NCBI GenBank assembly: GCA_963730365.1
Contig: CAVSRM010000008.1
Coordinates: 186,001 to 250,000 of the forward strand
Length of the DNA: 64,000 bases
Direction of reading: 5' to 3'
Source of the DNA: Fodinibacter sp963730365
Lineage (GTDB): Bacteria; Actinomycetota; Actinomycetes; Actinomycetales; Dermatophilaceae
Shown: positions 29,712 to 37,127 of the stretch, piece by piece
Layout: each line of letters begins with the position of its first letter
Numbering within the stretch: the first letter of the stretch is position 1
Program-made: the position numbers and the translations under genes
Notes under the pieces: generated by a model
Databases searched by the model: none
What the model was told of the DNA's origin: nothing
The model's input: only the letters and a program-made list of their open reading frames with translations

Positions 29712-29865
29712 TGTTCCTCATCACCGACCTCGCCGTCATCGACATCACCCCCAACGGCCTCGTCCTGCGCGAACTCGCCCCCGACACCACCGGAGACCAC
29801 ATCCGCAACGCCACCGGCGCCCCCTCACCATCGACCTGGACCAGCCAGGACCTCGAGCCGCTGCG
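29712..29865 (+). pseudogene. 3-oxoacid CoA-transferase subunit B, C-terminal fragment
   Basis: The forward strand encodes ITDLAVIDITPNGLVLRELAPDTTG and a following ATGAP, which is the C-terminus of ScoB/PcaJ-type CoA transferases. All upstream parts, including the catalytic region, are absent. A one-base deletion in a C-run (29820-29824) would restore LTIDLDQPGPRAA. No proper stop follows before the SulP 3' end. It is a non-functional remnant. Confidence 0.7.
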
Positions 29866-29918
29866 TGCGTACGCACGTGGGCGGCCGGCCGTGAGACGGG
29901 TGAAGAAGGTTGGTCCCG

Positions 29919-31614
29919 TCAGCGCGGGGCTCCGCGAGAGCCGATCCATGTCTCGGCCTCGGCGACGGCCCCACGGGTGGACTCCGCCACGACGGAGGTG
30001 CGGAGGTGGACCCGGGCAGGACCGATGACGTCGATGGCGCCGGTGTTCTCCAGCTGGGCTGAACGTGCGCTCGGAGACACCGCTGATCCACAGCAGGCTG
30101 TCGTGGGCAGCGAGGGACTGCGCGTACCTCGTGATGACGTTGATGAACGTGCTGCCGAGCTCCTCCTTGCCCCGCATGCTGATGACCACGGCCGATCCGC
30201 GCGTCCGGGACGTGACGGCGGGCAGCGCCTCCTCGAACAGCGGAGCGGCGGCGAAGAAGAGACTCCCGTAGGGGCGCAGGACCACGACCTCGCCGGGTCC
30301 GATCTCCGCCCTCGGCTCGGTCTCGGTGATGCCGGTGTCCCCCAGCACCCACTCCTGGACGGTGACCCGGTTGGACTGCCGGGCCACGTGGAGGATGACG
30401 GACATCCCGACCCCCACGAGGACCGCGTACTGCAGCGGGATGACCAGGGTCAGCACGAACGTCGTGGCGAGCACCGTCGCCTGCACCGGCCCGGTGTGCC
30501 ACACCATGAGCAGGGGGTCGATCCGCAGGGTGCGGAAGCCGACGACGATGAGGAGCCCGGCCAGCGCCGGCATGGCGATGTATCCGACGACGTCGGACAG
30601 GAGCAGGACCGCGACGACCATCGTGGCCCCGGCCACGAGCAGGGCCATCCGGCTGCGTGCGCCCGCGTTCGTGACGATGGAGGTCGCCGACATGGACCCG
30701 CCGACCGGCATCCCCTGCAACAGCCCGGCACCGAGGTTGGCGATCCCCTGGCCCCGGAAGTCCCCCGAGGGGTCGGGGTAGGAGCCGTCCGGGTTGGGCA
30801 CGGAGCTGCTGATCGCCGCCCCCTGGACGAGACCGACGAAGGCCAGGGACACGGCCGGGATGGCGAGCGATCCGATGAGGGCGAACGAGGGCAGCGACGG
30901 GGTCGGCAGCGACCCGGGGATCTCGGTGATGGTCCGGAGCTGGACCACGTCCAACCCGATGGCCGGCACGAGGGAGGAGGCCACGACGATGGCCAGGACG
31001 AGGCCCAGGGCACCGAGCCGAGTGCGCTCGAGGAGGAGGATCAGGGCGATCGTGCCGGCGCCCACGAGGACCGCGGGCCACGCCCACGACCCGACGTGGA
31101 GCACCGCGTCGACCGCGGAGGCCACCCGGTTCTCGCCGGAGCTCTCGTACCCGGTGAAGTCATCGAGCTGGCCGAGCACGATGTTGACCGCCACGGCGTT
31201 GATGAAGCCGGTCAGCACGGCGTTGGGCACCCACCGCACCAGCCCTCCGAGCCGGGCCAGCCCGAGCCCGAGCATGATGACGCCCGTGAGGACCGACAGC
31301 GTGAACAACGCGGTTGCGGACTCGGGTGAACCGCCGTGGACCTGCGGGACGTCGGAGACGACGACCGCCATGGCCCCGGTGGCCTGGACCGTCATGAACG
31401 CCGAGCTCGTGGCCACGGCACCGAAGATCGTCCCGAACATGTACCCGTACAGGCCGTAGACCGGGTTCACCCCGGCGAGCAGGCCACCGGCCAGCCCGTC
31501 GGGGACGCTCTCCACGCCGAGGACGAGTCCCGCGGGGACGTCCTTGCGGAGGCTCGTGAGGGGGAACCGAGCGCGGAGCCGATCCATCCAGCGACCTCGT
31601 GGTGACTCCGTCAT
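29919..31614 (-). CDS. SulP family anion transporter with STAS domain, frameshifted near the C-terminus
   Basis: A SulP-type permease (sulfate, bicarbonate or other anions) with about 12 membrane helices and a C-terminal STAS domain. Signature segments are VPAGLVLGVESVPDGLAGG near the N-terminus, NAVLTGFINAVAVNIVLGQ and LLQGMPVGGSMSATSIVTN. The STAS part reads VVVLRPYGSLFFAA to LLWISGVSERTF in one frame. After about 30058-30066 the expected continuation AQLENTGAIDVIGPARVHL and a stop at 29919 lie in another frame. Read as deposited, the frame runs on to 29329 and gives a 761-residue chimera crossing the iclR remnant. The permease domain is intact, so this is either a real lesion or a sequencing error. 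Confidence 0.8.
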
Positions 31615-31656
31615 CGCGTCTTCCCGACTCTCTCCTTCCTGGTCGAAGGCGAGTGC

Positions 31657-32193
31657 TCAGTCGGTCATGGCGTCGATGGCTGCCGTGGCGGCGAGCAGGA
31701 GGGCGACGTCGGCTCCGGGCTCGACCTGGACACCGAAGGTGCCCGGAAGGGTCACCCAGCGCTTGGAGACCTCGGCGACCGCCGCGCCGCCGATCTCGAA
31801 CGTGTACTCGCACTCCACGACGTCGCCCCGGACGGCGACCTCGCCGACGTCCGCGGCCTCGACGACGTAGCGATCGGGCATCGATGCGCCCGTGGCCCTG
31901 GTGATGGTTGCCGACGGGCGGCCCGGACGGTCGATCGTCACGATGTCGCGCGCCTGGGAGTCCCGGGCCCGCATCTGCGCGACGACCTCACCGCCCGGCT
32001 CCCTGATGGTGAAGCCGTCACGCGCCCTGAGGACCTTTCCGTCGACCTTGTAGACGGTGCGGCCGGTCATCGTCTCGACCCAGTAGTCCCGGCTGATGTC
32101 GACGAGCCCGGTGCGCATCTGGAAGATCACGGGACCGTCGTCGTGACCCGGTGAGGAGCGACCTCGACCCCCTTGCCGGTCTCCGGAACCCAT
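31657..32193 (-). CDS. LURP-one-related (tubby-like fold) protein
   Basis: A 178-residue protein with VFxM-like phrases of the LURP-one/LOR family: IFQMRTGLVDISRDYWVE, VYKVDGKVLRARDGFTIRE and DRYVVEAADVGEVAVRGD. These are strands of a beta-barrel around a central helix, as in tubby and scramblase folds. The ATG has AAGGAG five bases upstream. Bacterial members have no assigned function; lipid or membrane association is conceivable. It lies 42 bp upstream of the SulP gene on the same strand and could be co-transcribed. Confidence 0.82.
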   Translation of the reverse strand: MGSGDRQGGRGRSSPGHDDGPVIFQMRTGLVDISRDYWVETMTGRTVYKVDGKVLRARDGFTIREPGGEVVAQMRARDSQARDIVTIDRPGRPSATITRATGASMPDRYVVEAADVGEVAVRGDVVECEYTFEIGGAAVAEVSKRWVTLPGTFGVQVEPGADVALLLAATAAIDAMTD

Positions 32194-32410
32194 CTCGTCT
32201 CCTTCTCCCTCACCACGTCGGATCGGGGGACCCGACCCACAGCGAGCCTACGACGCGTTCCTCGGGCCACCTGAGCCCACCGATCACCTCCACCCACGGT
32301 GGCCGCCCACGCAGATGGGCGCATCATCCCCCCGGCATGAAGCGGATCCACGGGTCCGGCGATAGCGTCGAGCCCGTGAAGGGGACCCGCGTCCTGTGAA
32401 GGAGACCACG

Positions 32411-33739
32411 GTGGGTGAGCGGCCGGCGCCGGATGGAGCCACCCGCGCGTTCCACCTCCTGGCCAAGCCGACGGGGGCCATCTGCAACCTGGACTGCACG
32501 TACTGCTTCTTCCTGTCCAAGGAGGAGCTGTATGCCGGCAGCACGTTCCGGATGAGCGAGAGCACGCTGGCGCAGTACGTGCGCCAGCTCATGGAGGCCC
32601 ACGCCGACTCCGACACCGTGACCGTCGCGTGGCAGGGCGGCGAGCCGACCATGATGGGGCTGGACTTCTTCCGGCACGCCGTGGACCTCGTCAACCGGTA
32701 CCGGCGACCCGGCCAGCAGGTGTCCCACACCATCCAGACCAACGCCACGCTCCTGGACGACCGCTGGGCCGAGTTCTTCGCCGAGAACGGCTTCCTCGTC
32801 GGGGTGTCGATCGACGGGCCGCGCGAGGTCCACGACACCTATCGGGTCGACAAGGGGGGCAAACCGTCCTTCGACCGGGTGCTCGCCGGACTGCGGACCC
32901 TCCAGCGCGGTGGCGTGGACTGGAACGCGCTCACCACCGTGCATGCCGGCAACCACGACCGTGGCCTCGAGGTGTACCGCTTCCTGCGCGACGACCTCGA
33001 CGCGACGTTCATCCAGTTCATCCCCATCGTGGAACGCTCAGCGGGCGCCCAGACCGTCGAGCCCTACTCCGTTCCCCCCGAGGGCTACGGCAGGTTCCTC
33101 GTCGACGTCTTCGAGGAGTGGGTGCGCCACGACGTCGGGGACGTGTTCGTCCAGATGTTCGACGTCGCCCTCGCGCAATGGGTCGGGGCACCCCCCTCGC
33201 TCTGTGTCCACGCCGAGGTCTGCGGGACCGCCCTGGCCCTCGAGCACACGGGCGACGTCTACTCCTGCGACCACTTCGTCGACCCCGCGCACCTGCTCGG
33301 CAACATCGCCGACCACCACCTGCTCGACCTGGTCTCCGCACCACAGCAGGAGGCCTTCGGTGCGGACAAGCGCGACACGCTGCCGCGCCAGTGCCGGGAG
33401 TGCCCCGTGCGTTTCGCCTGCAACGGCGGTTGCCCGAAGGACAGGTTCGTCGACGACGTCTGGGGCGAGGCCGGCCTGAACTACCTCTGTCCGGGCTACA
33501 CGACGTTCTTCACGCACATCGACGCCCGGATGCGCCAGATGCGCATGCTCCTGCGCGGCGGACGAGACGCCGACGGCGTCCGGCGCCTGGTCCGCGCAGA
33601 GGACGCCCGCAGGGACCCCGGCGCTCCCTGCCCGTGCGGAGGTGGTCGCGCCTTCTCGGAGTGTCACGCCGCACCCACCGCCACGACGACCGCCACGATG
33701 ACGGCCATGACGACGGCCGGGTCGTCCGGCGGGGAGTGA
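32411..33739 (+). CDS. Anaerobic-type sulfatase-maturating enzyme (radical SAM)
   Basis: A 442-residue radical SAM enzyme that converts the active-site Cys or Ser of sulfatases to formylglycine. The SAM cluster cysteines are Cys25, Cys29 and Cys32 (CNLDCTYC), VAWQGGEPTMMG is the SAM-binding GGEP, and the SPASM auxiliary-cluster cysteines lie in VHAEVCGTALA..YSCDHF and CRECPVRFACNGGCPKDRF. A SEC-C-like zinc motif PCPCGGGRAFSECH and a Thr/Met-rich tail are appended. GTG 32411 follows AAGGAG at ideal spacing; GTG 32396 is an alternative. Its likely client is the Cys-type sulfatase at 37128-40031. It is convergent with the LuxR gene, 16 bp apart. Confidence 0.92.
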   Translation: MGERPAPDGATRAFHLLAKPTGAICNLDCTYCFFLSKEELYAGSTFRMSESTLAQYVRQLMEAHADSDTVTVAWQGGEPTMMGLDFFRHAVDLVNRYRRPGQQVSHTIQTNATLLDDRWAEFFAENGFLVGVSIDGPREVHDTYRVDKGGKPSFDRVLAGLRTLQRGGVDWNALTTVHAGNHDRGLEVYRFLRDDLDATFIQFIPIVERSAGAQTVEPYSVPPEGYGRFLVDVFEEWVRHDVGDVFVQMFDVALAQWVGAPPSLCVHAEVCGTALALEHTGDVYSCDHFVDPAHLLGNIADHHLLDLVSAPQQEAFGADKRDTLPRQCRECPVRFACNGGCPKDRFVDDVWGEAGLNYLCPGYTTFFTHIDARMRQMRMLLRGGRDADGVRRLVRAEDARRDPGAPCPCGGGRAFSECHAAPTATTTATMTAMTTAGSSGGE

Positions 33740-33755
33740 GAGGGCGCCCGCGCTG

Positions 33756-35963
33756 TCAGCGCTGCGGCAGCAGACCTGCCCGGCGTGCCGTGACGATCGC
33801 CTCGGCGCGGGTGTGCACACCCAGCTTGCGGTAGGCCGACATCGCCTGGGTCTTCACGGTGTGCCGCGACACGAACAGCTCGTCGGCGATCTGCGGGAAG
33901 GACAGGTGGGTGGGCAGGTACTGCAGCACCCGCACCTCGGCCGTGGTCAGCGAGGAGTCACCGGCCAGGCCGGCCGAGGTGTCGACGAGACGCTGCCGGG
34001 TCTCGGCGTAGAGCCGGTCCAGCCGCGGCGAGGCCGCCGCCGGGATCCGCGCATCACCCGCCTCGTCGAGCAGCATCCTCGCCCGATCGGCATCCCCGAG
34101 GGCCAGGCTGACCCGGGCCAGCGACAGCCTCCCCTGCACCGCGTGCCACGGTGCGATGGTGCGCATCATCGAGGTCATCCGCAACGCACGTGCCGCCTCA
34201 CGCTTGGCGTCGATGAGCCGACCCTCGAGCACGTACCCCACCGCCGAGGTCGTGAAGATCGGGGCCGCCGTGGCGATGGCATCCAGGCGGAACCTCGCAG
34301 CCAGCTCACGCATCTCGTGGATGGATGTGAGGGCCCGGTGCTCGTCGCCCCTCGCCAGCGCCGCATCCGCAAGCCCGGCAAGGCAGTGAGCCACCATGAG
34401 CGGCAGGTCCATGGCCGTCGAGAGACGATAACCCTCCTCGAGGGCAGCGGTGGCCTCCTCGTCCTCGTCACCGAGGAAGAGCGAGACACCGAGGAGGAAG
34501 TGCGCCAGCGTCTGCCACACGTCCTCGCTCGGCTTGGCGCTGATGAACTCGCGCGACGCCGAACGGATCTGGGTGATCCCGTCGGCTCCGATGGTGGCCC
34601 TGAGCAGAGCGGCGTCGGCGCGGTGCGACGCGTCGTGGTCTGACGACAGCTCCTCGGCGGCCAGCGCCAGCAGGCTCATCTTCGCCATGTCGCCCATGTG
34701 GGACGCCGCCCAGGCAGCGCCGAGCGCGAGCCCGCAGTGGCCGCGCAGTCGCTGCTCGTCGATGCCGTCGAGCCAGCGCTCGAGCACCGCCGCCTGACCC
34801 GCACCCAGGGGGCCACCCGCGTGCGACCAGACGAGGTCACTGAGGCGCTCGTCGTCCCCGGACTGCTTGGCATGGTGGACGGCACCGTCGAGGTCATTGC
34901 GCTGCTCGCAGACCGCGCTGGCGTTCGCATGGGCTGCCCGCCACGACTCGGGGTCACGTTCGTTCAGCTCGGCACCGAGGAACTCGGACAGCAGCGGGTG
35001 CATGCGGAAGACCTCGGCGGCGGGGTCCTCGGGGGAGAGCAGCTGGTTGACCGACGACAGGCGTCGCAACCGTGAGAGCGAGCCGCTGCCGCTCGTGACC
35101 GCATCGCAGGCCTCGGCATCGAGCACGGGGAGGACGGACACGTGCAGGAGGAACTGCGCGTCGTCGGGTGACAGCCTGCCCAGGATGTCGTGGCGCAGGT
35201 AGCCGCCCAGCCCGTCGATGCCCGCCACGCGCGTGCTCGGCTCCGTCGACCGCCGCTGGCTGGAGAGAGCGGCCAGGCAGACGGCGACCGGCCACCCGTC
35301 CACGCCGTCGACGAGGTCTCGCATCCGGGCCGGCCCCATCCGGACGCCGACCGTCTCCATCATCCGGCTGGAGTCGTCGAGGTCGAAGGCGAGCACCTCG
35401 GGGCCGAGCACGGCCACCTCGCCCCGGCTCTGCAGCCGCCACAGCGTCGCCGGGACCTCACCCCTGGTCGTCATCGCGAGCTGCGACCCCGGGGGGATGC
35501 TCATGGCCAGGGTCTCGACCAGCGACTCCCACAGGGCCCCCGACATCTCCTGAGCGTCGTCGACCACGACGAGGAAGGGGTCGCTGACCGCGGACACCGT
35601 CCGCTCGATCGCCGGAAGCGTGTTCAGGTGCCAGGACACCAGGTCGAGTGTGCCCGGGAGGGGAACCGGATCGGGCACGAGGCCGCGCTCGCGCAGGCCG
35701 TCGACGACGCCCTGGGCGAGCCAGTGCGGGTCCGGCGCCGCCGCGCGCACCCTCAGCCAGACGACCGCACGCGGGTCCCTCGCCGCCCACTGCGCCACCA
35801 CGGTCGTCTTGCCGTAGCCCCCCGGCGCCTTGAGGCACACGACGCCGGACCCGCCCGTCTGGTCGAGGATGCCGAGGATCCGTTCGCGGGTCACGAACTT
35901 CGCGGGCACCGCCGGCGGGTCGAAGGAGTGCGGGACACGGGATCTCTCGGTTGAACCCGGCAC
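33756..35963 (-). CDS. Large ATP-binding LuxR-family regulator (LAL/MalT type)
   Basis: A 735-residue STAND-type regulator. The N-terminal NTPase has Walker A KAPGGYGKTTV (45-55) and Walker B PFLVVVDDAQE. The centre is helical and TPR-like (about 340-650), and a LuxR helix-turn-helix closes the protein (about 668-730: LTTAEVRVLQYLPTHLSFPQ, LFVSRHTVKTQAMSAYRKLG). Such proteins bind an inducer and ATP, oligomerise and activate transcription. It starts at GTG with GGAGG upstream. Its targets may be the sulfatase/DUF4239 genes upstream on the same strand, but no binding site was recognised. Confidence 0.9.
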   Translation of the reverse strand: MPGSTERSRVPHSFDPPAVPAKFVTRERILGILDQTGGSGVVCLKAPGGYGKTTVVAQWAARDPRAVVWLRVRAAAPDPHWLAQGVVDGLRERGLVPDPVPLPGTLDLVSWHLNTLPAIERTVSAVSDPFLVVVDDAQEMSGALWESLVETLAMSIPPGSQLAMTTRGEVPATLWRLQSRGEVAVLGPEVLAFDLDDSSRMMETVGVRMGPARMRDLVDGVDGWPVAVCLAALSSQRRSTEPSTRVAGIDGLGGYLRHDILGRLSPDDAQFLLHVSVLPVLDAEACDAVTSGSGSLSRLRRLSSVNQLLSPEDPAAEVFRMHPLLSEFLGAELNERDPESWRAAHANASAVCEQRNDLDGAVHHAKQSGDDERLSDLVWSHAGGPLGAGQAAVLERWLDGIDEQRLRGHCGLALGAAWAASHMGDMAKMSLLALAAEELSSDHDASHRADAALLRATIGADGITQIRSASREFISAKPSEDVWQTLAHFLLGVSLFLGDEDEEATAALEEGYRLSTAMDLPLMVAHCLAGLADAALARGDEHRALTSIHEMRELAARFRLDAIATAAPIFTTSAVGYVLEGRLIDAKREAARALRMTSMMRTIAPWHAVQGRLSLARVSLALGDADRARMLLDEAGDARIPAAASPRLDRLYAETRQRLVDTSAGLAGDSSLTTAEVRVLQYLPTHLSFPQIADELFVSRHTVKTQAMSAYRKLGVHTRAEAIVTARRAGLLPQR

Positions 35964-36125
35964 GGCACCACCTCCGCCCCGAGCATAGCCGGGGCACCAC
36001 GACCCCTCGGCGGACGTTCAGCAGACGCACCACCGACCTTCGACGACACGTCCCGCGACGCCGCGGAGCTCGGCTGGGAGCGGGCCCGTGGGCGCGCTCC
36101 CGGAGCCCCGGAGGGCGGGGGTGGC

Positions 36126-36935
36126 TCAGGCGGGCGGTGGGCAGGGCGTGGTGGGCGCCGAGGGCAGCTCCTGCGACATCGTCGCGGCCGTCTGGTCGAT
36201 GAGCTCGGGAGAGACCCGTCCGGCGCCTTCCTCGTAGGGGTTCGCGAGGGCGAGCAGCAGGATGAGCAGGGCCCCGGTGAACGTCGCGGACAGCCCCACG
36301 AGCACCGACTGGGTTCGACCGGGAGCGGGCAGAGTCACGATGAAGATCAGGACGAGGACCAGGAGGCCGCCGCCCAGCAGGAGGCCCCACATGAGGACAG
36401 GGACCGTCGTCGCGGCCGTGACGAGCCTCGCCTCCCGCGCGGTCGAGACGCTGCCCACCTGGACCATGATGTTCGTGGCCATCGCGGGCTGGAACGTCGT
36501 GCCGTCCGGCGCGTCGATCGCGCCGATGGCCATGATGACCCCGGAGTAGGCCCGGTCCACCTCGGGCGCGGACGTGCCGTTCCGCATGGCCGGCCAGTCG
36601 TACTCGCTGGCGGCCTGTGCGTAGCAGAGGAGGGCCTCCTGAGCGGGCACACCGTCCGCCCCGAAGGTCCTCAGCTCCTCGAAGGCGGTGCCGATCGAGG
36701 TCGCCTCGTCCCCGATCGAGAAGCGGGCGTCGGAGAAGGCCCCGAAGAGGAAGACGATCATGAAGGCGACGATCACCCCGTAGGCCGTGGCCACGTACGA
36801 CAGGGTCGCCGAGAAGGGGCCGGTGTCGAGGGATGACCTGTCCGGAAGGAACCGTCTGACGACGAACGCGATCGCCCCTGCGACGACGCCCAGGAGAACG
36901 AGGAGCAGGGCGTTCACGAGGGGGTTGGGGGACAT
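36126..36935 (-). CDS. DUF4239 (bestrophin-like) membrane protein
   Basis: A 269-residue protein with two N-terminal helices (about 5-25 and 47-70) and two C-terminal helices (about 185-205 and 215-237), separated by a soluble segment with FSIGDEATSIGTAFEELRTFG. This pattern fits DUF4239, a family distantly related to bestrophin channels. ATG 36935 follows GGAGG repeats. It lies 192 bp downstream of the sulfatase gene. Ion-channel activity is only a possibility. Confidence 0.75.
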   Translation of the reverse strand: MSPNPLVNALLLVLLGVVAGAIAFVVRRFLPDRSSLDTGPFSATLSYVATAYGVIVAFMIVFLFGAFSDARFSIGDEATSIGTAFEELRTFGADGVPAQEALLCYAQAASEYDWPAMRNGTSAPEVDRAYSGVIMAIGAIDAPDGTTFQPAMATNIMVQVGSVSTAREARLVTAATTVPVLMWGLLLGGGLLVLVLIFIVTLPAPGRTQSVLVGLSATFTGALLILLLALANPYEEGAGRVSPELIDQTAATMSQELPSAPTTPCPPPA

Positions 36936-37127
36936 CTCCGGGCTCCTCCTCCGCGACGTGACGTCCACGACGCGACCATGGCGGCGCTCCCCGGTGGTCC
37001 GGGTCGCTGCCGCCGTCCAGCCTTGGTGCAGGACACCGCCATCGTGGCGGAGTTCCTCCCCGAGAGCATGCTACCGACGGGATGACGCTCCGATGCCCCC
37101 ACGACGGCGGCCGTGGGTGCGCCGGGA

